From assembly GCA_046155815.1 (NCBI GenBank), contig JBJXFY010000293.1, positions 1 to 34,625 of the forward strand: a DNA stretch of 34,625 bases, written 5' to 3'. The translations under genes and the position numbers were made by a program. The DNA is from JBJXFY01 sp046155815 (GTDB lineage Bacteria; Verrucomicrobiota; Verrucomicrobiia; Limisphaerales; CAIMTB01). The notes under the pieces were generated by a model. That model worked only from the letters and a program-made list of their open reading frames with translations, made no database searches and was not told where the DNA came from. Within the stretch, counting starts at the first letter, position 1. Every line of letters starts with the position of its first letter. Positions 15,886 to 24,345 of the stretch are shown here, in pieces.

Positions 15886-16707
15886 TCAGGCGGTCAGGGT
15901 CACGGCAAGGCGGACGGGCGCGGCGGCGCGGAAGACGGCACGGAGCGCCTCGTCGTCCCGAAAGAAATGCCCGGCAACGGGCTGGCCGCTGACTTGAAAC
16001 TCAAGGCGCGCCTCCCCGAACGGCCAAGGCTCCAGCCGAAAGGTTCGCGCGTCGGTGCGCGTCACCCGCACCTGGCTGGCGCCGCCGTCGAGCAACGGGA
16101 GCGGATGCAGCAGCGTGGCCGGGCCGGGATGGTCCACGCAGGCCAGCAGCGAGAGGTTGTCGCAGGCTTGAAGCAGCTGGAAATGCTCGGTGAGCCGCGC
16201 CCAGCCCAGCTCTTCATAGGTGAAGCGCCCGGCAGCCACGGCGGCGGCCCGCAGCTCCAGCTGCCGCCGCTGCTGGGCGGCGACGAATACATCGAGCCGC
16301 GACAACTGGTCGGGCCGGATGGTGGAGCGGTCGGCGTGGGCGGTCAGCAGGTTGGCGGTGTGCATCGAGATCAGGATGGCGGCGTAAGGATTGTCCCGCG
16401 CCACGAGCTCGAGGGCCTCCCCGCGCACCCGGAGATAGTCGGGCAGGTCAATCTCCTCGAAGGCCGTGTATTTCCCGACCAGGTCCGTGCCAAACGCGGC
16501 GGGCCGGCCGGCACGGGTGACACACGGCGCGGCGTCGCGCACCGCCCAGCCGTCGTCGTGCCGGACGATGCCCTCCAGCACGTCGGCCCGCGGCACCGGC
16601 GGACGGAAGCGGCCGTTGCCCCACGCCGCGGCGAACTCGCCCGCGAGGGCGGCGTGGTCGGGATGGCGGATCAGGATCCAGCCGGCAGGGGTTTCGTGGC
16701 GGAGCAT
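15886..16707 (-). CDS. DUF3891 family protein
   Basis: A 273-residue cytosolic protein with no signal or membrane segment. It fits DUF3891: IRHPDHAALAGEFAAAWG, the EGIVRHDDGW motif with conserved His-Asp-Asp, YAAILISMHTANLLT and LLACVDHP. The repeated His and Asp residues suggest a metal-dependent enzyme, possibly HD-like, but no reaction is established that I know of. It lies 6 bases after the ABC permease and 3 bases before tonB, so it is part of the operon and not a passenger with its own promoter. A role in handling the imported compound is inference. Confidence 0.75.
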   Translation of the reverse strand: MLRHETPAGWILIRHPDHAALAGEFAAAWGNGRFRPPVPRADVLEGIVRHDDGWAVRDAAPCVTRAGRPAAFGTDLVGKYTAFEEIDLPDYLRVRGEALELVARDNPYAAILISMHTANLLTAHADRSTIRPDQLSRLDVFVAAQQRRQLELRAAAVAAGRFTYEELGWARLTEHFQLLQACDNLSLLACVDHPGPATLLHPLPLLDGGASQVRVTRTDARTFRLEPWPFGEARLEFQVSGQPVAGHFFRDDEALRAVFRAAAPVRLAVTLTA

Positions 16708-16713
16708 GACGGT

Positions 16714-17505
16714 TCATTCGGCGTTGGCCTGCATCGCGCTCTCGTGCCAGCGGTGCAGCCAGAGCCATTCAAGGAAGACAACCGCGAAGAACATCAGGAA
16801 GCCCAGCGCGCTCGCGGTCAGGACGAGGGCGAAGAGGTAGTCGGTCTGGAGCTGGCTGTTGGCGTAAATGATGGAGTAGCCCAGCCCGCCGCGGCCGACG
16901 GTGTTCGAGCTGGCAAAGAGCTCGCCGGTGATGGCGCCGATGACGGAGATGCCGGCCGAGATGCGCAGGCCGGTGAAGAACGCCGGCAGCGCGTGGGGGA
17001 AGCGCAGCTTGCCGAGCACCTCGGCCCGCGAGGCGTTCGCCATCTGGAAGAGCTCGACGAGGTTCCGCGGCACGCTGATCAGCCCCTGGGTCGTGTTCGC
17101 GATGATCGGGAAGAGGCAGATGATGAAGGCCACCAGCATCACCGAACGCGTGCCCGCGCCAAACCACATGAGGATCAGCGGCGCCACGGCCACGATCGGC
17201 ACCGTCTGCAGCAGGATCGTGTAGGGATAGAAGGAGCGCCGGATCACCGGCGACTGCGCGAAGAAGAGCGCAATGGCGACCCCTGCCACGACGCTCATCA
17301 GAAAGCCGCCCGCGGCCTCGAACGCCGTGACTTGGAAGGCGAAGAGGAGGCTCTCATGCCGCTCCGCCACCGCGCGCCAAACGTCGCCGGGCGGGGGCAG
17401 GATGTAGCCCGGGATGCGGAACGCCATGCACGCGCCCTGCCAGCCGGCCAGCACCACCACGAGCACCGCCGCCGGCCAGCCCACGCGGTCGAGCCACGGC
17501 TTCAT
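16714..17505 (-). CDS. ABC transporter permease (NitT/TauT, SsuC/ThiX-like)
   Basis: A 263-residue inner-membrane permease with about six hydrophobic segments and the BPD_transp_1 cytoplasmic loop (residues about 140-190, including VPRNLVELFQMANASRAEVL and FFTGLRISAGISVIGAITGE), which contacts the ATPase. This subtype serves importers of nitrate, sulfonates, thiamine precursors, riboflavin and some purines. The ATG at 17505 overlaps the ATPase stop by 4 bases (ATGA). A longer reading frame upstream only shadows the ATPase gene. No binding protein lies in this operon; the two NMT1/THI5-type binding proteins at 26776-27930 and 29309-30316 are the obvious partners. Confidence 0.92.
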   Translation of the reverse strand: MKPWLDRVGWPAAVLVVVLAGWQGACMAFRIPGYILPPPGDVWRAVAERHESLLFAFQVTAFEAAGGFLMSVVAGVAIALFFAQSPVIRRSFYPYTILLQTVPIVAVAPLILMWFGAGTRSVMLVAFIICLFPIIANTTQGLISVPRNLVELFQMANASRAEVLGKLRFPHALPAFFTGLRISAGISVIGAITGELFASSNTVGRGGLGYSIIYANSQLQTDYLFALVLTASALGFLMFFAVVFLEWLWLHRWHESAMQANAE

Positions 17506-18317
17506 GGCCGCCCCTCCTGCACGGCCCGCAGCGCCGCGCTGACCTGGCCCACGCATTCCAGGTACTCCGGGGCGCTGCGCAGGGCGCCGACGCGGGGATG
17601 CGGAAACGGCACGGCGATCTCCCTCACGATGCGCCCCGGCCGCGCTCGCAGGACGAGGATGCGCGTCGAGAGGAACACGGCCTCCGCCACGCTGTGCGTG
17701 ACGAAGAACGTGGTGAAGCGGTCGGCCTCGCGCAGGCGCAGCAGCTCCTCGTTGAGGAAATCGCGCGTCATCTCGTCCAGCGCGCCGAACGGCTCGTCCA
17801 TCAGCATCAGCCGCGGGCGGATGGCCAGCGCGCGGGCGAGCGAGACGCGCATCTTCATGCCGCCGCTCAGCTGGCGCGGGTAATGCCCCGCCACGTCCGC
17901 GAGTCCCACCAGCGCGAGGAGGCGCTCCGAGCGTTCGCGCCGCCGCTCCCGCTCCTGCCGCGCGCCGCCCAGCTCGAGGGCAAGCTCGACGTTTGCCCGG
18001 ACCGTCCGCCACGGCAGCAGCGTCGCGTCCTGGAAGACGAAGGCCATGATCTCACGCGCCTCCGCCGGGGCCATGCCGTCCACCTCAATCTCGCCGGCGC
18101 TCAGCGGGCTCAGGCCCGCGAGCAGACGCAGCAGCGTGGACTTGCCGCAGCCGCTCGGGCCGATGAGCGACACGAAGTCGCCGCGCGCCGCCGACAGGCT
18201 GAGGTCACCGATCACCACCGAACCGTCGGGCCAGCGCTTGGTAACGCCGCGCAGCCGCACGGCGGGGGACGGGGCCGCGGCCGTGGCCGGTGGGAAGTTG
18301 GTGGACGCGGCAGTCAC
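17502..18317 (-). CDS. ABC transporter ATPase (NitT/TauT, SsuB/ThiZ-like)
   Basis: A 271-residue ATP-binding subunit with Walker A GPSGCGKST (53-61), Q-loop in FVFQDATLLPWRT, signature LSGGMKMRVSLARAL, Walker B LMLMDEPFGALDEMTR and switch His in FFVTHSVAEAVF. The phrase DATLLPWRTV and the DEPFGALD form are typical of the nitrate/sulfonate/taurine importer group. It powers uptake through the adjacent permease. It starts with GTG, overlapping the CocE-type hydrolase stop codon (GTGA), and overlaps the permease start in the same way. Confidence 0.93.
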   Translation of the reverse strand: MTAASTNFPPATAAAPSPAVRLRGVTKRWPDGSVVIGDLSLSAARGDFVSLIGPSGCGKSTLLRLLAGLSPLSAGEIEVDGMAPAEAREIMAFVFQDATLLPWRTVRANVELALELGGARQERERRRERSERLLALVGLADVAGHYPRQLSGGMKMRVSLARALAIRPRLMLMDEPFGALDEMTRDFLNEELLRLREADRFTTFFVTHSVAEAVFLSTRILVLRARPGRIVREIAVPFPHPRVGALRSAPEYLECVGQVSAALRAVQEGRP

Positions 18318-20050
18318 GGCAGGAGTGGGAGTTCGAGCCGCGAGGGTCGGACCGCGTCGTGCCAGACGAGCGTGCGCGCCGGCCGCCAGTCGCGAGAAGC
18401 GGCGAGGTGCGGCGGAGTGGCGGTGTTTGGGTGCCGGTCGTAGAGCGGAAAGGCGCCGCTGCTGACCTCGAGCCGCAGCCGCTCGCCGGCCCCCAGCACG
18501 CAGCAGGCCGGCTCAAGATTGAATGTCCACTCCTGCACGCGGTCGGCGCCATGGCGCGTCCGGCGGAAGAGCCAGCCGCTGCGGGCGATGCCGTGGCTGA
18601 CGTTCCACGCGCGGCCGTCGGGCTGCACGCGGACGACCTTTGCCGCGAGGTCGGTCTCCGGCGCGCTGGTCTGCGCGAAGAGGGTGACGCGCGGCGTGCC
18701 GCCGATGGCGAGGGGCCTCAACAGCGGCGGGGAGGTGTAGACGAGCACGTTGTTCAGCAGGGCCGCGCGCGACTGATCGAACACCCCCGGCGCGCCGCCG
18801 GGCCCGGGGGCCAGCACCGGCACCTCCGGCTCGTAGCAGAAGGCGTCGGGCGGTCCCTCGGCCGGCGCTTCGGCCAGCTTGCCATCGCCGGCGGACGAAT
18901 TCGCCCGGCCGCCTGAGGCCAGGAACCAGGTGGATTGCGCGTCGCCCGCCGGCCAGCCCGGCAGCGCCAGCCAACGGTTCTCCCCGGGAACGAACGCGCG
19001 CACGGGCGGTTCGTCGTCAAACGAGCCGTCGCCTTGCAGCCAGTGGCGGAACCAGCGGACTTGCAGCGCGTCTGTGTCGAGTTCCGCCTCCGGGCCGAAG
19101 TCCACGTCGCCCGCCCGGCGCCGCCACGGGAGGTGGACCCACGGCCCGCAGACGAGATGCTGCGCGGCGCGCGCGGCCGGTGTCGCGGCCTCCGCCCGAA
19201 GCCGGGTGAAGAGATCGAGGCTGCCCGCGAGGTACGGATCGAACCATCCGGCCACATGCAGCGCGGGCACGGCGATGCGGTCGTGCCGCGTCGAGATGTC
19301 GAGCGCGGCCCAGTATGTCCCCGCCTCCCGATGCGCGACCCAGTCGGTGAAATAGGCCGGCAGGCCGCGGCGGGTGAGTTCCGGAATCCGCGCGTAGGGC
19401 GCGGCGGCGAACAGCTCCGGCAGCCGGCGCCATGCGGCCTCGAGCGTCTCCTCGGCCGCACGCGAGCGCCGCCTCCGCGCGTCGGCGCGCAGCAGCTGCG
19501 CCGCCCAGCCAATGGTGGCCGCGAGGCACAGCGCGCCGTTCCGGTAGAACCAGCCGTGATACAGGTCGCCGGCTGTCTGGGCCGGGGCGATGCAGACAAG
19601 GCCCTCCGGCTGTTCGGCGGCGGCCAGGAGCTGCGTGAGTCCCTGGTAGCTGAAGCCATACAAGCCCACGCGGCCGTTGCACTCGGGGCGTTTCGCCAGC
19701 CACTCGATCGTCCGTGCGCCGTCCGCTCCTTCGTGGCGGAAAGGGTAGAACGTCCCGTCCGAATCGCCCCGGCCGCGCACGTCCTGGATCACGACGTTGA
19801 AGCCCTGTCGCGCGAACCACTCCGGCTGCGCGTATACGACCGTGGTGGCGATGGCACGACCGTACGGCTGACGCACCAGCAAGGTGGGAGCCGGGCCGTT
19901 GCCGGGCCAGCCTGGAGGGTAGTAATGATCCGAAACCAACGTGACGCCGCGACCCAGCCGCAGGCGCACGCCGCGCTGGACCCGGACGCCGCCGCCCACG
20001 TCCGTCCACGGGACTTGGGGCGGGCAGCGGGCGGCGGCGACTCGCTTCAT
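18314..20050 (-). CDS. CocE/NonD-type alpha/beta hydrolase (X-Pro dipeptidase/acylase family)
   Basis: A 578-residue serine hydrolase. The alpha/beta domain has VVIQDVRGRGDSDGTFYPF, the nucleophile Ser134 in YGFSYQG, the probable acid in GWFDPYLAG and the probable His in CGPWVHLPW. A C-terminal jelly-roll domain follows (from about residue 370; DLAAKVVRVQPDGRAWNVSHG). Family members cut esters or amides such as cocaine, beta-lactam side chains and Xaa-Pro peptides. No signal peptide is seen. It sits between the creatininase-like gene (15-base gap) and the ABC ATPase (overlap), so it probably acts on the compound the ABC system imports. That substrate is unknown; an acylated or esterified heterocycle would fit. 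Confidence 0.85.
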   Translation of the reverse strand: MKRVAAARCPPQVPWTDVGGGVRVQRGVRLRLGRGVTLVSDHYYPPGWPGNGPAPTLLVRQPYGRAIATTVVYAQPEWFARQGFNVVIQDVRGRGDSDGTFYPFRHEGADGARTIEWLAKRPECNGRVGLYGFSYQGLTQLLAAAEQPEGLVCIAPAQTAGDLYHGWFYRNGALCLAATIGWAAQLLRADARRRRSRAAEETLEAAWRRLPELFAAAPYARIPELTRRGLPAYFTDWVAHREAGTYWAALDISTRHDRIAVPALHVAGWFDPYLAGSLDLFTRLRAEAATPAARAAQHLVCGPWVHLPWRRRAGDVDFGPEAELDTDALQVRWFRHWLQGDGSFDDEPPVRAFVPGENRWLALPGWPAGDAQSTWFLASGGRANSSAGDGKLAEAPAEGPPDAFCYEPEVPVLAPGPGGAPGVFDQSRAALLNNVLVYTSPPLLRPLAIGGTPRVTLFAQTSAPETDLAAKVVRVQPDGRAWNVSHGIARSGWLFRRTRHGADRVQEWTFNLEPACCVLGAGERLRLEVSSGAFPLYDRHPNTATPPHLAASRDWRPARTLVWHDAVRPSRLELPLLP

Positions 20051-20065
20051 TGGCTGGGGCGCGGG

Positions 20066-20854
20066 TCAGGAACGCACCGGATGCTCGTAGGCGAGCATCT
20101 CGAGCAGTGCGGCGGCCACGCGGGCGCTCATTTCCTCGCACCACCGCCCGCCGTTCTCCGCGGTGGCGGGCGTGGGATCACCCAGCACGCCGCTGGGCGC
20201 GATGTCGCGCGTGAGCCAGGCATAGGTCGCATAGGCGAACTCCGGCCGCAGCACGCCTTCTCCGCCCGCGAGCGCGATGTAGTTCACCGTGTACTCGTCG
20301 CGGCGGACCAGCTCCGGCGTGGCCGCGAGCAGGAGCGCCGTCTCAACCTCGCCCGCGTGGAAACCATAGGCGGCCTCCTGTGCTCCGAGGCCGGAGGCGG
20401 GTCCGCCGCCATAAAGGCAGAAGGTGAGGAGGCCGAACTCCGCCCGCAGGTCGCGCGCCATCACGTCAATCAGGCTGTGGTTGCCGCCGTGGCTGTTGAA
20501 GAACACCAGCCGGCGGAAGCCCGCCGCGTGGACGCTGGCGCCGAGGTCGCGCAGCGTGGCCATGAAGGTTTCGCGCGACACCGCCAGCGTGCCGGGGAAG
20601 CCCAGGTGCTCGTTGCTCTTGCCGTAGCAGACCGGCGCGAGCGCGTACACGGAGGCCTCCGGGGGAAGCCGCTCCAGGGCGCGGCCCAGAAGGAAGTTGT
20701 TGATCAGCGTGTCGGTGGCCAGCGGCAGGTGGTGGCCGTGCTGCTCGATCGCCGCCGTGGGCAGGACGAGCAGCGTGCGGTCCCTCGGCAGCGCCGCCAC
20801 CTGCGGCCATGTCAGGTAGGGCAGGAAGCGGGCGGGCGGAATCCAGGTCTTCAC
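20066..20854 (-). CDS. Creatininase-family amidohydrolase (creatininase/ArfB-like)
   Basis: A 262-residue metal-dependent amidohydrolase. The metal ligands are visible: Glu37, His39 and Asp48 in IEQHGHHLPLATD, the FNSHGGNH motif and HAGEVET. Length and motifs match the creatininase family, which includes creatininase and the archaeal deformylase ArfB/MfnB; ArfB removes formate from a formamidopyrimidine made from GTP. That second activity is notable because a GTPCH-II-like gene is in the same window, but the sequence alone does not choose between them. GTG start overlapping the FAD oxidase stop (GTGA). Cytosolic. Confidence 0.88.
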   Translation of the reverse strand: MKTWIPPARFLPYLTWPQVAALPRDRTLLVLPTAAIEQHGHHLPLATDTLINNFLLGRALERLPPEASVYALAPVCYGKSNEHLGFPGTLAVSRETFMATLRDLGASVHAAGFRRLVFFNSHGGNHSLIDVMARDLRAEFGLLTFCLYGGGPASGLGAQEAAYGFHAGEVETALLLAATPELVRRDEYTVNYIALAGGEGVLRPEFAYATYAWLTRDIAPSGVLGDPTPATAENGGRWCEEMSARVAAALLEMLAYEHPVRS

Positions 20855-22239
20855 GGGGCGGGAGCGGAGACGGGCGCGCCATTACCGACGCGCTCGAGCG
20901 TAGCGGCGAAGCCACGCATCTTGCCGGGGTTGAGCAGGCCGCGCGGGTCGAAGGACTGCTTGGCCAGGAGCTTCTCGTCGTCCGGGCGCCAGCGGCCCGA
21001 CCCCTCGAGGAAGTTCACGTGCGGGTTCGCGACCGACACGCCCGCCTCGCCGCACGCCTGGATGATCTCGTTCAGCCGTGCCTCGGTCGTGAATCGCACG
21101 ATGGGCAGCGCGCCCGGCGTGATGACGCCCTCGGACTTCACGAACTCGAAGTGCCACTCGATCTCGGCGCCGAACCGCGCCTTCAGCGCCGCCATCTGTT
21201 CCCGTGCGCGCAGGGGCGAAAAGCCGCATTGAAGGTAGGTCAGGGTGGGATCAGCCTTCAGCGCCCACAGCGTGGTGTGGTTCCAGGTGAAGTCGCTGAG
21301 CTGCGATCCGCGCCGGGGCTGCTGCCCCGGCGCGGAAAAGGCCACCGTGCCGCCCGCGGCCCGCGCAGCGGCCTCGAAGCGCGCCAACTGCTCGTCGGCC
21401 ACCTCGAAGAAGCCCAGCGCCCTGCCTGGCGGCACCCAGCGCTGCAGCGGGGTGAAGTACGATGGCACCGGCCACTCGAAAACAGTCACCAGCCGCTTCG
21501 GCAACGACTCGTCGCGCGCCACCGTTTCGGCAAAGTCGAACGCCGCAGCAAAGTCCGGGTGCGCGACGGCGGCCTGCGCCCAGCGGGTGCGCGGCGCGAG
21601 GCGCAGCTCGACCTGCATGATGATGCCATTGGTGCCCCAGGCGTGGAGCACCTTGAAGATGTCGCGCCCGGACAGGCGGATTTCGCGCGGCGCGTCCTCC
21701 ATCGTCAGGATGGTGAGCGCGTTCACGGTGCCGTTCTCGCGCAGTCCGCCCCAGGTGATGCTGCCAATGCCGCCGCTGCCGCCGGCGCAGAAGCCCGCCA
21801 CGCTGGCCTTCTGCACCGTGCTCGGATAGCAGCGCAGCTCCCAGCCGGCCTCGCGGGCGGCGGTTTCGATCGCCCCCAGGCGGACCGCCGGCTCGCAGAC
21901 CGCCACGCCCTCGTCCGTGATCTCCAGGATCCGGTCGAGCGCGGCGAGGTCGAGGACGATTCCGCCTTGGGCGGGGATGCACTGGCCGTAGTTCCCCGTG
22001 CCCGCGCCGCGGAGGGTCAGGGGCACGCGGCGGGCAAAGGCGAAGTCCACGATCCGGCGCACGTCCTCCGGCGTCCTAGCCAGGACCACGGCGTCGGCGG
22101 CATGGTGCTCCAGCTCGCGCTTGAGCACCGGCGAGTACCAGTAGAAGTCGCGCGAGAGCCGCTGACGTTCGGCGAACTCGGTAACCACCTGGGCCCCGGG
22201 CCAGGCGGCCGTCAGTTCGTTGAGCCAGGCCGGCATCAT
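20851..22239 (-). CDS. FAD-linked oxidase (GlcD/VAO-type flavoprotein)
   Basis: A 462-residue PCMH-type flavoprotein. The FAD-binding half has VVLARTPEDVRRIVDFA and LRGAGTGNYGQ (77-87), then VAGFCAGGSGGIGSITWGG. The C-terminal half ends FDPRGLLNPGKM, the usual close of the GlcD-like group. The glycine-rich loop has no His, so FAD is probably not covalently bound, unlike cytokinin dehydrogenases. The start chosen is the first ATG of ATGATG at 22239, overlapping the deaminase stop; an upstream start would run through that gene. It presumably dehydrogenates the imported compound, donating electrons to oxygen or a carrier. The substrate is not known. Confidence 0.87.
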   Translation of the reverse strand: MMPAWLNELTAAWPGAQVVTEFAERQRLSRDFYWYSPVLKRELEHHAADAVVLARTPEDVRRIVDFAFARRVPLTLRGAGTGNYGQCIPAQGGIVLDLAALDRILEITDEGVAVCEPAVRLGAIETAAREAGWELRCYPSTVQKASVAGFCAGGSGGIGSITWGGLRENGTVNALTILTMEDAPREIRLSGRDIFKVLHAWGTNGIIMQVELRLAPRTRWAQAAVAHPDFAAAFDFAETVARDESLPKRLVTVFEWPVPSYFTPLQRWVPPGRALGFFEVADEQLARFEAAARAAGGTVAFSAPGQQPRRGSQLSDFTWNHTTLWALKADPTLTYLQCGFSPLRAREQMAALKARFGAEIEWHFEFVKSEGVITPGALPIVRFTTEARLNEIIQACGEAGVSVANPHVNFLEGSGRWRPDDEKLLAKQSFDPRGLLNPGKMRGFAATLERVGNGAPVSAPAP

Positions 22240-22757
22240 GTCGTGGCGGAGGCTTCTCGCCACCGGCGAAAGTCCGCCTGCAGCGAGCGGTTCTCGAAGA
22301 GTTCCAGGCACGCCTCCCGCAACACCGGGCCATCCACGGCGCACTTCAGGTCGCTCCTCCGGACGAGGTCGGTGGAGTAGGTATAAATCTGGGCGCAGTG
22401 CCGGGCGGCGTCGTCAATCGTCGCCCCATACACCACCCGGTCCACGCGCGCCCAGAGGGCCGCCGCCATGCACATCGGGCACGGCTCGCAGGTGGTGTAG
22501 AGCGTATGGCCGGCGAGGCTGATCGAGCGCAGCCGCCGGCACGCCGCGCGAAGGGCCACCACCTCGGCATGCGCGGTAGGATCGGTCAGCGCGCGGACGC
22601 GGTTGAGCCGCGTGGCGATCACCGTGCCCGTGCCGGTGCTCAGCACGGCCGCGGCAAATGGCGTGCGCCGCGGCGTGGGCAGCGCGCGGCGCGCGTGCGC
22701 CACCAGCCGCCGCATCCGCAGGGAGTCGAGCTCCGGCGCGCTCTGCGTGTTCAGCAC
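22236..22757 (-). CDS. CDA-superfamily deaminase (guanine/cytosine deaminase type)
   Basis: A 173-residue zinc deaminase: HAEVVALR (His63, catalytic Glu65) and CEPCPMCMAA (Cys93, Cys96), followed by WARVDRVVYGATIDDAA, which is closest to guanine deaminase (GuaD-type) and fungal-type cytosine deaminases, not tRNA-specific TadA. It would convert guanine to xanthine or a related amino-heterocycle to the oxo form. The GTG start at 22757 has GAGAGGG four bases upstream; Met15 is a later option. It is the first gene of a nine-gene operon ending with adenine deaminase, so guanine-type and adenine-type deamination bracket the same transcript. Confidence 0.87.
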   Translation of the reverse strand: MLNTQSAPELDSLRMRRLVAHARRALPTPRRTPFAAAVLSTGTGTVIATRLNRVRALTDPTAHAEVVALRAACRRLRSISLAGHTLYTTCEPCPMCMAAALWARVDRVVYGATIDDAARHCAQIYTYSTDLVRRSDLKCAVDGPVLREACLELFENRSLQADFRRWREASATT

Positions 22758-22911
22758 AGTGCCCTCTCATAGCAAGGCACGTTCCAAGCTAGCCGGATGG
22801 CAGCTTACCACGCCCGCCGGCCACGCTGAACCGGCAGTTCAGCCTTGGATTCACGACCCGGCGCGCGGTGGCGGCGCGCCGGTGGCCCGATCACCTTCTG
22901 TCCTGAAATGC
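22758..22911. promoter_or_regulatory. Divergent promoter region with LysR-type box and a 9-bp inverted repeat
   Basis: This 154-base gap feeds both long operons. AAGCT (22786-22790) and AGCTT (22802-22806) form a dyad separated by 11 bases, which gives the T-N11-A pattern of LysR-type operators. A perfect 9-bp inverted repeat, CCGGCGCGC (22858-22866) and GCGCGCCGG (22874-22882) with a 7-base spacer, lies nearer the amidase gene and could be an operator or a leader hairpin. I cannot assign -35/-10 boxes. No LysR gene is in the window. Confidence 0.45.
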
Positions 22912-24216
22912 ATGGCTTGCGCAATTCTCACCAAGGGCCTGATAAAAACTCTCCATCACCAACTGACTCGTGGCGAACTGGACTTGGCGGCGGTTCGGGC
23001 GGACGCGCGGCGGGCGGAGTCACAAGACCGGCAGTGCCGCGCCTATCTGTGGCGGCCCGAAGCTGAGGGTCTCACTGTCCCGGGCGGCGGACCCGGCCCG
23101 CTGCATGGCCTGCCTGTTTCCGTGAAGGACAACATGGATGTGGCAGGCTGGCCGACTTCGTGCGGCGCCAAGTTCTTCGCCGCCGTCCGGGCACCGACCC
23201 ATCAGGACGCGAACTTTGTCGCGATGTGGCGTCAGGCCGGGGCGGATTTCACCGGCAAAACCCATCTCAACGCCTTCGCCTACGGACTCACCGGCGAGAA
23301 CCGCGACTACGGCGACTGCCTCCAGCCTGGACACCCCGGTTGTTTGACCGGCGGCTCGAGCAGCGGCGCCGCCGCCAGCGTGATGTCCGGCTCGGCCGTG
23401 ATCGGCCTCGGCACGGACACGGGCGGCTCGCTGCGCGTGCCCGCCGCGCTGTGTGGGCTGGTCAGCCTGCGGCTGACGCCCGGCCGGGCGTCCAACACCG
23501 GCTGGTTTCCGCTCGCCGAGACCTATACTGGCGGCGGCTGGATTCAGCGGCATCTGGCGGATGTGGCGTGGGTCGCGCGGCAGGTGCTCGGCCTGGCGCC
23601 GGCGACGACCACCCCGCGGCGGGTGGGTCTGGTTGAAGGCACCTGGCTGGACGTCTGCGAGCCAAAGGTCCGGACCGCGCTGGCCGACTTCATGGCCGCG
23701 CTCACCGGTGCCGGATTCGAAGTCGCGGCCGTCGACGCTGACGGATGGGAGGAGGCGGCCGAGGTGTTCATTCCGCTGCAGGCGCGGGAAGCCTTTCAGG
23801 TCCACGAGCCGCTGATTGCGCGGCATGCCGCAGAGTATGAATCCACCATCCGCACTCGGCTTGAGCTGGGCCGGGATCTTTCACCCGAACAGCATGCCTG
23901 CCTGATCGGCCGGCGAGACCGGCTGGTCGCGCGCTGCGACGAACTCTGGCTCCGGTACGACCTGCTGGTGGCCCCGGCCTGCCCGGTCACCCGGCTGGCC
24001 GTGGGTGTGGATCACGGCGTCAGCCGGCGCAGAATGCTTCAACTCACCACCCCGGCCAGCCTTGCCCGGTGGCCGGCGCTCACGGTTCCCGGATCGGCTG
24101 GGCAGGGCCTGGGATTCCAGGTGCTGGCCCCACGGGGCGAAGAGTCGCGGCTGCTCTCCTTCGCCGAACAACTGGGGGCCGCCACAAGCCGGGCAGCATC
24201 GCAAGGCGACGCATGA
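22912..24216 (+). CDS. Amidase-signature hydrolase
   Basis: A 434-residue amidase-signature enzyme. The catalytic triad is visible: Lys72 in VSVKDNMDVAG, cis-Ser149 in GGSSSGAAA and nucleophile Ser173 in GTDTGGSLRVP. Residues around 145-185 form the Gly/Ser-rich signature. The family includes allophanate, biuret and aryl amide hydrolases and GatA; GatA is unlikely in this setting. It would release ammonia or an amine from an amide intermediate. The ATG at 22912 is chosen because upstream in-frame sequence runs across the divergent gene; no good ribosome-binding site is seen. It is the first gene of the plus-strand operon. The C-terminal region (from about 290) has LVAPACPVTRLAVG, normal for the family. 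Confidence 0.88.
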   Translation: MACAILTKGLIKTLHHQLTRGELDLAAVRADARRAESQDRQCRAYLWRPEAEGLTVPGGGPGPLHGLPVSVKDNMDVAGWPTSCGAKFFAAVRAPTHQDANFVAMWRQAGADFTGKTHLNAFAYGLTGENRDYGDCLQPGHPGCLTGGSSSGAAASVMSGSAVIGLGTDTGGSLRVPAALCGLVSLRLTPGRASNTGWFPLAETYTGGGWIQRHLADVAWVARQVLGLAPATTTPRRVGLVEGTWLDVCEPKVRTALADFMAALTGAGFEVAAVDADGWEEAAEVFIPLQAREAFQVHEPLIARHAAEYESTIRTRLELGRDLSPEQHACLIGRRDRLVARCDELWLRYDLLVAPACPVTRLAVGVDHGVSRRRMLQLTTPASLARWPALTVPGSAGQGLGFQVLAPRGEESRLLSFAEQLGAATSRAASQGDA

Positions 24217-24345
24217 ATCGCCTGCATGGCCGGCGTGCAACGGAATCCGGACTAGGACTCCATTGGTCACAAGCCATGGCATCACCGCTGCTCCGACCAT
24301 TCGCGGACCCCTTCCACGGTCCGAAGACCGCAACGGAACAGAATC
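24217..24345 (+). promoter_or_regulatory. Leader between amidase and second TonB receptor
   Basis: This gap is larger than those further down the operon and may carry a second promoter or control element. CGGACC (24304-24309) pairs with GGTCCG (24318-24323), and CGGTC (24317-24321) pairs with GACCG (24326-24330) around a CGAA loop; the two stems overlap and compete. GGAACAG just before AATCATG serves as ribosome-binding site. No known riboswitch is recognised. Confidence 0.35.

Noticed and set aside
18935..21232. 765-residue plus-strand frame across the CocE, creatininase and oxidase genes
   Set aside because: No domain, Arg/Gly/Ala/Glu-rich composition, and it spans three well-supported genes on the other strand.
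22603..22911. N-terminal extension of the amidase
   Set aside because: It overlaps the divergent deaminase gene and the promoter region; amidase-like sequence begins after 22912.
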